NCBI GenBank assembly: GCA_947683425.1
Contig: CANTUQ010000106.1
Coordinates: 4,860,001 to 4,924,000 of the forward strand
Source: Excoecaria cochinchinensis
Lineage: Eukaryota > Streptophyta > Magnoliopsida > Malpighiales > Euphorbiaceae
Direction: 5' to 3'
DNA: 64,000 nucleotides
Of this stretch, positions 35,153 through 46,430 are shown piece by piece. Position 1 is the first letter of the stretch. Each line of letters begins with the position of its first letter. The notes beneath the pieces are model-generated. The model saw only the letters and a list, made by a program, of their open reading frames with translations, was not told the origin of the DNA and ran no database searches. The translations under genes were made by a program, and so were the position numbers.

Positions 35153-36267
35153 TAGAAATAATATAAAAAAATAAAAAAAAATGAATAGGATTCACCGCCG
35201 GAGCGTCGCCGGAGCCTCACCGGAGACGCCGTGGACGTCACCGCCGCCTCCATCCTCTTCGCCTGGCTGCCGGGAAGCTGCCTCCGGTGGTCACGCGCCG
35301 AACGGTGCCGTCTTTTCGCTGGAAAACGCCCTGAAGCGTTTCGGGGTGCTCCCTCATCTGGCCTTCCCCGACGAGTAGGAGACCCTGGTGGCTACCGGCC
35401 GGAGCGTCCGAGCGTCGCCGTCCTCGTGGTGGCGCGCGTGTGGCTGGCCGGCGCCGTGGCTGGCCGGCGGAGGCAACGCCTCCTCTCCTTTTTTCTTCCT
35501 TTTCTTCTTCTCTCCGGCGGTTCTGGTCTCCGTTGGCCCCTGTTCCCCTCTTCTCTCCTTATTTCTTTTTCTTTCTTTCTTTATTTGGCCCTCTCTCTAT
35601 TGCTCTCTCCTTTCTTTCTTTTTTCTTTCCCTTTTGTTTTTCTTTTTCTTTGTTCTTCCGTTCCCTGTGCTCAGCTCCCTCTTTCTTTTTCTTTTCTTTT
35701 CCTTTTCTTTCTCTTTTTCTCTTTCTTGGTTCTACTGTGTTCTTCAGCCGAGAGAGCCCCCTCCCCCTTTTATTTTGCCCTATCTTTTTCTCTTTATACC
35801 ACCTCCAATTAGGGCAAAAGATGTTCACTTAATAAATCCCTCCATATTTTAATTTGTTTTGATTTTAATTAATTTACTCAAATTAACACATTAACTAACT
35901 AAATACTATATTAATTAAATACTCTATATTTTTATATCTATTTAATTTAATTAATCTTCTTAAATAATCGGTCTAATCTATTTAATTAAATCCTATATCT
36001 ATTTCTTCTTCTTCTTTTTTTCTTTTCAATTTTAATTATCCCATAATACTAATTAACTAACTAATTTTAATTTTCATCTTATCTTATAATATTAACTAAT
36101 AACTAACCTAATCTTAATTTGTAATGCACTTTAATCTAATTTTTAATTTAGCCTAACTATTTCATATATAATATATATTTTTTTTTGGAGGAATTATCAA
36201 GGCCCAAACATTGCCATTGCCATTTTTTTTTTTAACATTAAACCCGACTCGGGACCCGGTGTCTACA
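32569..36267 (-). repeat. LARD 5' LTR
   Basis: 3,699 bp, collinear with 21333-24962. Outside the microsatellite the copies differ at few sites: I noted changes near the start (GACACGCCC versus GACGCGCCC) and in the GC island, plus a 16-bp local duplication (GCCGTGGCTGGCCGGC region, near 35445-35467). The GC island is at about 35185-35480. Confidence 0.92.
33390..35175. repeat. compound (TAA)n microsatellite tract in the LARD 5' LTR
   Basis: The counterpart of the tract at 22150-23910, with the same order of interruptions but different triplet counts. For example, the long run at 22577-22650 is here split by a GAATAT-containing insert near 33857. Long runs also occur near 34440-34480 and 35092-35150. 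Confidence 0.95.
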
Positions 36268-36272
36268 CTCCT

Positions 36273-36960
36273 GAACAGTGGGCACATCTGAAGCCTTAAG
36301 TTCATCCTTTTTAGTCTCTATTGCATAGCACAAGTAGGTTACACACCCTTTTCTGATAACTCTCTTAGCTGCTGTAGATGAAATTATATCAGAAAGAAAA
36401 TCTGATCTCTCACCCATAATGACAATCTCCTGATTGTCTGCAGTTCTTAAAGTTACTCTCTTCCTCTTACAGTCAACAGTGGCTTGGTGAGTGGACAACC
36501 AGTCCATACCCAAAATCACTTCAAACTCTCAGAACGGAAGGTCAATCAAATCAGCCGAAAACACAAAACTCTGAGCACTAACCGGACAATCTCGATATAC
36601 TTTATTCACCACTACACTATACCCCAAAGGATTACTCACTAAAATATCTTGGTCTAACTGACTGTCATACAACCCTTTATCTCGAGCAATAGCAGTACTA
36701 ATATAGGAATGCGTATAACAAGGATCAATTAAAGTATAAACTGAATGAGAAAGCAGTGAGAATTTACCAACAATGACATCTGGAGCATCACTCTGTTCAC
36801 GGGCTCTAACAGCATAATGACGTCGAGTGTTATGACCCTGAGGTGGCGGTATTGAAGGACACTGCTTGTGGAGGAGCTGCTCCCCTACCACGTCCTCTCT
36901 GAGGGGTTCACCCTCCGCCCACAGATGGTGATACTGCAGTGGATGGCTGGGCCTCAGGAT
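36273..36960 (-). pseudogene. Tekay protease region
   Basis: Two open stretches: about 36529-36990, with a retropepsin-like LLSHSVYTLIDPCYTHSYIS segment, and 36273-36519, beginning MILGMDWLSTHQATVDCKRK, a conserved Ty3-gypsy protease/RT linker. The catalytic D-S/T-G reads D-P-C here, so the protease is probably inactive. The reading frame is cut at VPTVQE by the LARD and resumes at FQDIFPD on the far side (21332). Confidence 0.85.
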
Positions 36961-37971
36961 AATCTCTGATCTGGTGTTCTCGGGACCCACATCTGAAATA
37001 AGCCCTGTTCATATATCTGCACTCGCCCGGATGAAGCTTCTTACAATGAGGGCACTGTGGAACTGGATCTCATACTCTACTCCTGGGTACACTGGCTACT
37101 GATGTGACTGGGGCACTGCTGCCGACTGGGTTTTTCTGAGTAATAACAGGTGCTGCTGATGCACGGCTCTGTGACTGAGGTGGTCCTCTAAACTTCTTAC
37201 TCTGACCAGCTGTACCAGAAACCTGGCTCTATTTCCTCTTTTGCTTGAACCGGGACTGTGTATCCGCCTCCTCTGATATAATAGTCTCTGCTCTAAGGGC
37301 TTCTTCAACCAAGGTCCTCATATTCGAATGTCTCTGTGGACCCAAAGCCAATCTGATGTTGTTATGCAGACCTCTTTCAAACCTGTGGCATAATTTCTGC
37401 TCAGTCATGGATTCATCATCCAGATAGGCACTAAACCACTCGAATTCTCACTCATACTCAGTGTTCCCCTGTCTGAGCCTCTAAAAGGCATCTTACATAG
37501 CAGATTTATACTCAGACCGATGTATTTCTTCTCAAACTAAGTCTAAAAGAACCCCCAAGTAACCTGATCCGCTGGAGTGTGTTTATGAACTGAACTCCAC
37601 CACGTATAAGCAGGACCCTGAAGCAGAGCCACTGCTCCTTGAAGCATCTCATCCGGCAGACTCTGAGTGGTCTCGAACATCCTCTTTAACTTAAACATCC
37701 ACTCCTCCGCCTGAACTGGAGTCAAAGGATCTCAACCATAGAAATCTTCAGCTCCTAACCACTTAATCTGTTCCAGAATAGGTCTCCGTCTAGGTGGAGC
37801 TAGCTGCTGTACAGGACCTTGAGGTTGTTGCTGCGATTGCATAAACAAGTAGAAATTTGCCATCATGTTCATGAACTTAGGCTGTTGCTGAGGAGGGGGA
37901 ACAATCGACGGAGTAGCCTGATGACGAGACGACCTCGATCGACTCATACTGACCAATGCGGCACTCTCCAC
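36961..37971 (-). pseudogene. Tekay gag
   Basis: From Met at 37971: a Gln/Pro-rich N-terminal part, then a retrotransposon gag domain (WMFKLKRMFETTQ, VALLQGPAYTWWSS near 37710-37560) and a zinc-knuckle region near 37050-36990 (CPHCKKLHPGEC, then a decayed second knuckle FRCGSREHQIRD). Several stops and shifts interrupt it. It lies next to the primer-binding site, as expected. Confidence 0.85.
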
Positions 37972-38134
37972 ATCACTATCACGTCAACCTTCATCTGATG
38001 CCATACTTGCAATCTAGCACAAGGAGCAAGCATACATTAGCCTCACATAACTATACTGTCCAAAAATTAGTTGGCATGTACATGTACTTATACTAATCCA
38101 ATTGACCCACTCCGATCTTAGAACCACCTAAACC

Positions 38135-38149
38135 GGAGCTCTGATACCA
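38135..38149 (-). other. Tekay primer-binding site (initiator-Met tRNA)
   Basis: The minus strand reads TGGTATCAGAGCTCC five bases inside the 5' LTR. This is the usual site for plant chromoviruses. Confidence 0.9.
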
Positions 38150-38154
38150 CTACT

Positions 38155-38807
38155 TGTAGCGTCCTATACCCTATGTGATACGGATACCGGGTGCCACAAC
38201 ACTGAACTGACATACACTCTAATACTTTACTTATCCAATTAAATTACTGTTCCTTTTAATCCGATTAACCTAATTAAACTATTCAGGTTATTAAATAGAC
38301 CACTAATTAAAATCGGTAAATTTTTTTTAATAGTACCGTATACATGAATAGTACCGTATATATGAATAGTATCGTATGTACAAATAGTACCATATGTATA
38401 ATACTGTATGAATAGTACTATATGAATAGTCAACTTACTTAAATCTATTAATACTTATTAATTAATTATCAAACTTAATATTTACTATATTTAATTAATT
38501 ATTAACTATACCGATTGACCTATATTTTACTTTACCAATTGTATTAACTTAATTTCTACCAATTATTAGGCGTGCTTAGACAAATATACTAAAGACAGTT
38601 ATATTAATCTTTTATAGTCCAAAACCCAAAAGCAGTATTATAAGATATATACATGCCAAAATCTTAACATACTTAATATTCTAAATAATATCTTCCATAC
38701 CACTTCCAAAGTATGTGAGGTACGCACTGCTCCCAAAACCTTACGGAGTACTTACACGCAGTCAAACAAAATTACGTGCCGAGCATTAAATATGCCCAGT
38801 GGTGATT
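38155..38807 (-). repeat. Tekay 5' LTR, truncated
   Basis: Only the inner ~650 bp (3' part in element sense) remain. They align with 14085-14358 plus 15029-15451 of the complete LTR, ending at CCAGTGGTGATT. About 3 kb of the LTR's outer end is missing. Compared with the other copy, this one also lacks ~54 bp near 38525 between two CTATA repeats, and it carries the empty hAT site. Confidence 0.9.
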
Positions 38808-39960
38808 CACATATTATATCTTTTTAAGACTTTTACATTCCATGATCTAAGGATATCTGATCCATCTAGGTTCTTAAGCTTGTAAGCACTTTTACTTAAG
38901 ACCTTCGCGATCTCATAAGGTCTTTCCCAATTAGGCATGAGCTTTCTTACTCTAACATTTCTTGACCCAATATCAACCTTTTTGAGGACTAGATCGCCTA
39001 TCTTTTCTTGACTCTATTGTTATAATATTTGTCTATTCTTTGCTTGTAAGCCGCAATCTTTATGTAAGCATCCTCCCTTCTTTCTTCTACTAGATCGAGA
39101 TCCTAATTTCTTCCCATCTCGTTGTTTTGCTCGAAATAAAAGGTCAATCGCTAGGAAAGGATTCCTATTTCTATTGGTATGATGCCTTCCGTCCCATATA
39201 CCAGGGAGAAAGGAGTTTGCATAGTTTCAATTCTCGAGGTTGTTCGATAGGACCATAGGATGCTCTGTAATTCCTCAGTCCAGTTGCAATTGGTTTCCCC
39301 TAACCTCTTTTTTAATCCCTCCAAGATTGTTCTATTGGAAACTTCTATCATATTGTTACTTTATGGGTGAGTGACTGAGGTGAACCTCAATTTAATCTTT
39401 AGGTTAGTGCAAAATAACCTGAAGGTTGCGCTGTAAAATTATTTACCGTTATTGGTGATGAAGACTCTTGGTAGACCGAACCTACAAATGATTTCTTTCC
39501 ACACAAAATTTTGCACTTTCTCGGCAGTAATCATCGCTAGCTGCTTAGCTTCTATCCATTTAGAGAAATGATTAACAGCTACCACTAGGAATTTCATTTG
39601 TCGATTGCCTTACGGGAATGGCCCTAAAATGTCTAGTCCCACTGATCAAATAGCAAGGACACTCCGATCGGTTCTGGTCAGATGCCGGTTGTCTGATTAT
39701 CCTACTATGAATTTGGCATTGTGCGTATTTTTTTACCTTTTCTTGGGCATCATTGAAGATGTTTGGCCATAAGTATCCTGCTTGCAAGACTTTTTTCGCT
39801 ATTGCCCTACTGGCTTCATGGGCGACGTAAATTCCTTCATGTATTTCTCTTATTACGTAATCACCATATGTTCTTGAGAAACGTTTAAGCTAGGGGTGGC
39901 TGAATGCTTTTTTATACATCTCGTCTCCAATATTAGAGTAGTTGAGGGAGTTTTTGGTGA
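38807..39960 (-). pseudogene. Tat integrase
   Basis: Minus strand: a zinc-binding part (MQAGYLWPNIF, VKKYAQCQIHS near 39787), the core including SDNG-like and TEELQSILWSYRTT (near 39270), TPFSLVYGTEGIIPIEIG, and the C-terminal GDLVLKKVDIGSRN, NWERPYEIAKVLS and AYKL blocks near 38990-38870. Stops are scattered. The final codons before TGA at 38807-38809 touch the truncated Tekay LTR, so the original C terminus and stop are uncertain. Confidence 0.85.
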
Positions 39961-40042
39961 TTTTTCTAGCTTTGGCCTCATCATTTGATAATTCTCCCGA
40001 TCGAAGATATCTGATGATGGGAGTCATCTACGTGCCTTCTTC

Positions 40043-40513
40043 TTAATCTATTTCCATAATTTTGGGCTCATCAAGGGACGGTTTGAGCATTTCTAAAATA
40101 GCTATGTTTTCTTCAATTGACTCCTCGTTCAAAGCGATAGCCTTAACTAGCCGATCAGGTAGCCAAGTTTCTTTTTTGGGCGCTTTCTCTAGGCTCCAAG
40201 TTGTTCCATCATTGTGGAGCTCGGCAAGCTCCATTTTTACTTTTGTCAAGTACTTCTTCATGTTTTCACCTTTTGCTTTGAATTTTTCGAGCACCTGACT
40301 TGTCACTAGTTGTGAATCGCTTTTGATTTGAAGATTTTTCTGTCGGATATTCTTGACCAATCTCAAACCTTGAAGGAGTGCTTTGTATTTGGCTACATTG
40401 ATAGATGTTTCGAAATTTAACCTTACAGCCAATCTGATAGATATGCGGAAGGGGCCATTGATTACTATGCCGATGCCTTCTCTTTGATTGTTTGAAGCTT
40501 CATCAACAACCAT
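40043..40513 (-). pseudogene. Tat second (archaeal-type) RNase H
   Basis: A 156-codon open stretch with the type-I RNase H fold: VVDEASNNQREGIGIVI (the first catalytic Asp region), YKALLQGLRLVKNIRQKNLQ, IKSDSQLVTSQV and EKFKAKGENMKKYLTKV. It lies between RNase H and integrase. This additional RNase H defines Tat elements and separates them from the chromovirus in the same window. Confidence 0.88.
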
Positions 40514-41356
40514 TTCCTAAGTCGCCTTTTGGGATTCTTACATCTTTCTCTCCCCTATAAATTCGGCTATGAAATCTGCGAGAGCTTGTGCTTTAATTGC
40601 ATTTCATGGTTCATATCTCACATTGAACGGCTGTAGCTTGAATGCCATCCCACCATTCTGCCTTCTAGATCCGGCATTTGTAATATCTTTCTTAAAGGCT
40701 GATTCAATCGAACCATAATCGTGTGCCCTTCGAAGTAGCACCTTAATTTCTTAGTTCACATCATCAAGGCAATGATCAGTTGTTCGGTTGGACTTTTCTT
40801 CGCATTTGGCCCTCTTAGCACTTGGTTGACATAATAGATTGGTAATTGTTGACTTCCTTCCTCTCAAACTAGAACAACTATTATTGCCTCCCCCGAAGTG
40901 GATAGGTACAGATAAAGTTTTTCACCTGCAATCGGTCGGCTCAACAATGGTGGATTCATTAAGAACTGCTTTAATTTTTTGAAAGCTTTTTGGCGGTCCT
41001 CATCCCAAGTGAAGGTGCCACTTTTCCTTAGTTTTCTGAAAAATTGAGTGCATCGTTTGGCTGAGGAAGAGATAAATCTGCCCAGAGTTGTAATTCTTCC
41101 GTTTAGCTTCTGAACATCCTTTATAATGCTCGGGGGCCCCATGTCTAGGATGGTCTGTATTTTCTCCGGGTTGGCTTCGATTCCCCTTTTTGATACCATA
41201 AGCTTAGGAATTTTCCTGATCGTACTCCGAAAACGCACTTCTTGGGGTTCAGTTTCATCCAGAACTGATTGAGGGTATCGAGTACTTTATTCAAATCAAT
41301 CGCATGTTCTTTCGGGTTCTTGCTCTTGACTATTATATCATTGACATAAACTTCTA
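40514..41356 (-). pseudogene. Tat RT C-terminal half and RNase H
   Basis: Directly after the solo LTR the RT resumes at the active-site block, reading VYVNDIIVKSKNP: the catalytic YVDD has become YVND. It continues through LNPKKCVFGV, GIEANPEKIQTILDM and LNGRITTLGRFIS into the RNase H region (WDEDRQKAFKKLKQFL, LYLYLSTSGEAI). Frameshifts and stops are present. Confidence 0.85.
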
Positions 41357-44300
41357 TGTAACACCTTATACCCGGTTCGATGAACGAGCCGGATAAGAAT
41401 GTTATAAACTATCTTGTGCCCTAAAAATATATAAATAACAAATTTTTTTCCTTTTAATTGTAATAATATTACTTAATTTGTAACTACCCAATCTTACAAA
41501 ATTTCAGCAGAATCTCCCCATAAAATCTCCCATCCTCATACAAGGAAAAATTATTTTTACACTTCTAAAGATCAATATCTAATTCCAAACTCCTCAACAA
41601 TCTCCACACAAAATTTTTCCATCCTCCAATACACACATCAATCCATAATTTTCCAAACAATTCACATAACTATAATACAAAAATCGCAAACTCATACATG
41701 TATATAGCGTAATACACGTATTTGCAGAAAGACAGGCAGAGTTTCCCCTATACGGGTCTCTATCCCCCTTTTAGACATTCAAAAATTCACTTCTATAGCA
41801 TCATTCACAATATCTCATCTCCTTCTAAAACCAAAATATTCATCAATAATATCCAAACCTCCTCAAAATATCGATATAAGGAAAAAATAAAATTCATAAC
41901 TTAATTTATACACATAATAAAGAACTAAAACATCCATAATCTGATAACTATATCTTATCTATTCAATATAAAACACCTGTTACAATAATTCTCCAGAATG
42001 TACATGCCAATCTAAGAATTTCAATACAAATGCCCCTTTTGGATTTGATATGACTCCCGCTTGATACAAGTCCACCGAACTAATCTCTTCCGCCACGTGA
42101 ATGCTATCTTTAACCTGCGCGCGAAAAATACCATGTGCTAAGCTAAAAGCTTAGTGAGAGTGCTCTACTAATTTTACTTTAATTAATACCATGTGATCAA
42201 CTGCAATATAACAATTAACAAGATATAATTTAAATAAATGGCCATAAGTATAATTAAAGTTAATAATGATATTTTAATATCTAATTTCAGTTAACTTTAA
42301 CCTTTTTCCTGTCAAAATATAAGCATGCATAAACACAAATTTTGAAGAACGAGTTGAACATTATTAATTATGCTCATCGCTTGACCAAATCTACATTATA
42401 ATAACATCCAAATGAAATTATTAATTCTAAAGTGAAGTTCATCATTTATAATTAACTAACATAAAGTCAATAATTTCACCACTTAATAAATTAATATAAT
42501 TTTATACATAATATAAGCAATATGAGAATACAATTAGTTATACTAAGGTTCAAACTAAGCAAAAGTCAGGATCTTATTTAATATTGCATTATAAGTTTAT
42601 CACATCATTTGGCGCATAAATTCTATACCGATATAAATAATAACGCAAATAATTAAGTTAAGATTTACCATAACTATCTCAGTTAGCAAATTCTCAATCC
42701 GTACATAAAATCAATTACACTTACAATTCATAAACTTTTTAAAACTATATAACCAAACTATTATTATTTCATTTAATTATTCTGTTACAGTTATTGCTCA
42801 AAGTAATTCGATAAAACACATCGAGGGGATACACGAGACTATGGATTGAAGTGACGTATACCGGGCACTACACTTCAATCCAAATTTGTAGGTTCTCAAT
42901 AACCTGCAATACCAATCAATAATATTCAAATATATCATCTAACATATCAATCAAATTTTCATCTTGCACTCCACATAAATATTCAGTATCCAACCGACAC
43001 TCCACATAAATATTCAATATCCAACCGACACTCCAAAGAAAATATATCCCTATGTCCGGCCAATTATATCCTATCCATATTTCCTATCGTTTACTAAGGG
43101 CAATGGTGATCTTTCAATCATATTTATCAACGACATTTCCCATTCGCAAATATAATCACAATTTACCAAATTCAATTCACCTTTGTATTTTAATTTCCCC
43201 ATTCATTTTACGACACCATATGGCCTTTCGAGCAATTGAATCTTTCTCATTTACATAATATGTGACTCACATATTTCACGGCACCATATGTGCATCTCAT
43301 TCTCAATTCATACTCAAGATCATGACATAATTCATCGGTATGTTCATTTACAGTCATAATGCATATATGCATAGCCATATTCTTGTCTACTTTCATATAA
43401 TATTTATAAATGAGTATAAACTTGTTTTTACATAAAAAAAAAAAGGCTCGCGTAAAACTTTTAAAACTTACTAATATGGTATTTGTCTCATTTATTAAGC
43501 ATTACATTGCGAAGTCACATGTTATGCCATATAGAATACTTGTGCATACTCAAACCCCATCACATAATACATCAAAATTTCATAATAATGTGCACAATTA
43601 TAGGCGACACACATTTTTGTTTTTTTTTATTTATAAAATTTATCAAAGCATAATTAACGTTATAAACATTTCTCAAATTTTTACATCATCGTGACATCTC
43701 AGCTCTTATTTTCACTAATATCCATTTAACTTGTTTACCCATAATCATGACTCCATGTGTATAATATTACAAACAAATATACACACATCTACATGCACAT
43801 ATCTATATAAATAAAGTCATCATACTGTCACACATATTTATAAATAGCATCTTCACAACCCCAGTTTTATTTGTTAGAATTTTTATGAACTAAAGGAAAT
43901 TCAATTAGTTCTTAACCTTGTACAAACTATAGTTACTCAACTTATTGAGTTCTAGCATTTTATAAGTTTAATTCTTTAAACTTTTTGAACTTAATTTCAT
44001 TATATTTATTCTGTCTAATTTTAATTAAACAAACCAACTTAGGCATAATTCAACTTTTAATCATTTTAAACTAAATCTAATATGTAAAAATTGAGAAAGA
44101 AAGTAAATTTAATAGAGCACTTACAAAACCAAAGTCGATTCTTTTCTTGAAATTTTTGCTCAATTCTGTCTAAATTATGGTCGAATTGCCAGTCACGAAG
44201 CTTCACCAAAGATGCACTGCCACTGTCGAAGTGAAGCTCTCGGTGTTAGGTCCCCTTTGTCGGTGGTCACGCGTTCCAACTCTCCGTCGTCTGGCCAGAA

Positions 44301-45084
44301 TCGCCGTCGAAAGTCTCGATTCTCTCCATCTTTGATCTGCTAGTCGCTGGTGATTGAGAAAGAACGGCGAGTATAGGGAGGAGCGTCTAGTTGCCAGGAG
44401 TTCGTTGGTGCTGCTCATGTCGCCGTCCAACATTGGAGCTGGCCGAAAAATTGAGAAGCAGCTCGCGGCACACCACTTGCAATCTCCTCGCCGACGGCAC
44501 GTGTGGATGATCGGAGGGTGCCGAAAGGAGCGCTTGCTCACCCGGAGTTGAGCAGTGGTGTTTGCGTCGCCAACGAATACCGGAGGTGGTTGAAACGGAG
44601 GAAAAAAACTTTGATTCTCTCTCCCAGAAGCGAGCAAAAATGACGCAGGGGATGGAGGAGGAATTAGCCAGTCTTGTCGGAGCTGCAATCGCCGTCGATT
44701 TGCCACCATTGATTGTCGCCGGCGCCACTCTCCCTCCTCTCTCCTTTTGGTTTTCTCTCCCCTGTTCTCCTCCCGTTTTGTGTCTTTTCCATTTTTCATT
44801 TGTTCCGTTTCTCCTCTTTTTTTTTCCCTTTATTTCATTTTCTCCTTATTTCTTAGTTTCTCTAGAAAATACTAGGCTTATGGTAATTTTATGTATCATT
44901 ACTATTTAAAATATTATTTTTTTATTTACTTATTTACCTAAATTTATTTGACTATAATTTATCTAATATTTAACTATATAACTTTTAAAGAAATTCCAAA
45001 TCTCACGGGTCAAAAATTAAACTTCGCTAAATTTTTAGCGTGCCGAGTTATTATTAACAGCACTGAAAATTTTGGGGCATTACA
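41357..45084 (-). mobile_element. solo LTR of a Tekay-type chromovirus, inserted in the Tat RT
   Basis: 3,728 bp, plus strand TGTAACACCTTATACCC...GGGGCATTACA, flanked by a perfect TTCTA duplication (41352-41356, 45085-45089). On the minus strand it starts TGTAATGCCCCAAAATTTT, typical of Tekay/Del LTRs. Its size matches the complete Tekay LTR in this window after removing the hAT (about 3.7 kb), though the sequences are clearly different families. No internal region or second LTR is present. ORFs near 44203-44909 are in GC-richer LTR sequence without domains. Confidence 0.87.
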
Positions 45085-45089
45085 TTCTA

Positions 45090-45480
45090 AGTTGTCCCCG
45101 ATCTGACCCTTAAAAGTTTTGTTCCTTAGCCGCTAGTAGGTTGCTCCAATATTTTTTAATCCGAACGGCATCACTTGGTAATAAAAGGTACCCTTATCTG
45201 TGATGAAGCTCATTTTTTCTTAATCTAGCAGCCACATCAGGATCTGATGGTATCTGACATAAGCATCTAATAATAAGTAGATAATATGACAGGCGGTGCC
45301 ATCAACTAGTTGATCGATGCTGGGTGGTGGATAGCTATCTTTCGGGCAAGCTTTGTTTAGATCAGTAAAGTTAACACACATTCTCATTTTTCCTTTTTTC
45401 TTCTTCTTGAGCACCACGTTTGCAAACCATTTAAGGTATTTTACTTCCCTAATGGTTCTTGCTTTTATTAACTAGTCAAT
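45090..45480 (-). pseudogene. Tat RT N-terminal half
   Basis: A 65-codon open stretch reads VLKKKKKGKMRMCVNFTDLN followed by KACPKDSYPPPSIDQLVDGT, the conserved Ty3-gypsy RT block A/B. The next segment, out of frame, leads to the insertion point after QIGDNLE. Rejoined over the solo LTR, the frame runs from DNLE straight to VYVND. Confidence 0.88.
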
Positions 45481-46430
45481 TTCTTCAGATATGAATTTTT
45501 TTCAATCGGCCGTATGTCTTCTCAATTTCTACTTTACTAGTGGGAAGCTAGGATCGACGTTCAATCTATGTGTTATAACTTTTGGATCTACGCCCGGGAT
45601 GTCTTCAGGTCTCCAGGCGAAAGAGGCTTGGTTGACTATTAGTATTTGCATTACTTCCTTTTTAACTTCTTTTGTCATGTTTGCTCCGATCTAAACGTTC
45701 TTACCTGGAGCGAGCTCTTTAATGATAATTTCTCCTTCTGGATCCATCCTAGGCTAATCAAATTCATTTTTTATTTTCTTTTTTTTTTGACTATGTACGC
45801 TTGTTTTTATTCTTTTAAAATTACGACGTAAGCTTCCCTCGAGGCCTTTTAGTTTCCTCTTAAGATCGCCATTCCTTTCTTTGTGGAATCTTCATGATTA
45901 TGTATCTAAAACTGGTGACTGACCCTATTTCGAATAACAGGGGTCTCCCAAAAATCGCATTATACGCAAAGTTCATGTCTATGATCATAAAGGTTGCTTA
46001 ACATTTATATTTGATCATCTCATCACCAAGTTCGACGAAAAGTTCTATTGATCCGGTCATGGGTACAGTGGCGTTGCCAAGCCCGATTAATGGGGTAGCG
46101 CATTATTTTAGCTCTTCAATTGGCAATTTCATTTTTTGATAGGCTTCTAAGGTGAGGACGTTTACCGCACTTCCATTGTCAACTAGAATTCTTCCTACTT
46201 AGAAGTTAGGTATACTGGCTTTCACGACCAGAGCGTCTTCGTGAGGGACTTTTAAATCTCCTGTGTCCTCGAAGGAAATCGTCATTAATTGTAAATCTTC
46301 GTGTGCTGTCGAGAAATATACTTCCTTCCCCTTCTTTCTTTTTGAAATACTTTCTCCATAGGACGATCCTCCAACAATCAAATTAATAACTCCTAGCTTT
46401 TGCTTTGTGCATCGTTACGGTCTATCAAAG
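45481..46430 (-). pseudogene. Tat protease region
   Basis: The minus strand has INLIVGGSSYGESISKRKK and a Tat-type aspartic protease with RILVDNGSAVNVL near 46190-46150. D-N-G-S is the usual Tat variant of the D-S/T-G motif. It continues with MIIDMNFAYNAIFGRP near 45990, the flap/linker typical of Ty3-gypsy protease. Several stops occur. Confidence 0.82.

Larger units (their letters stand above)
21333..36267 (-). mobile_element. 15-kb LARD (coding-free LTR element with Ogre-like priming signals)
   Basis: Bounded by 3.6-3.7-kb LTRs (21333-24962, 32569-36267) with TG..CA ends and a perfect duplication CTCCT (21328-21332, 36268-36272) in the Tekay pol. The minus strand has a primer-binding site matching tRNA-Arg (TGGCGACTCCGCTGGGGA) and a polypurine tract AATTGGGGGCAAC, a pair known from Ogre/Tat elements. 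The 7.6-kb interior has tandem arrays and ATG-rich tracts but no gag, protease, RT or integrase in any frame. Large size, long LTRs and no coding make it a LARD that must use proteins supplied in trans. LTR copies differ by roughly 1-2% outside microsatellites. Confidence 0.92.
14085..38807 (-). mobile_element. Tekay/Del-type chromovirus (Ty3-gypsy) nested in the Tat element
   Basis: A Ty3-gypsy element on the minus strand. It has a complete 3' LTR (14085-18479), a truncated 5' LTR (38155-38807), an initiator-Met primer-binding site, and gag, protease, RT, RNase H, integrase and a C-terminal chromodomain. The chromodomain and the ~3.7-kb LTR beginning TGTAATAGCCC fit the Tekay/Del lineage. 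Its left end lies in the Tat 3' region and its right end abuts the Tat integrase C terminus. No target duplication is found because the outer part of the 5' LTR is deleted. The LARD at 21333-36267 splits it between protease and RT. Confidence 0.92.

Noticed and set aside
44203..44909. 198-codon minus ORF and overlapping plus ORFs
   Set aside because: They fall in the GC-richer part of a Tekay solo LTR, overlap on both strands and have no recognisable domain.
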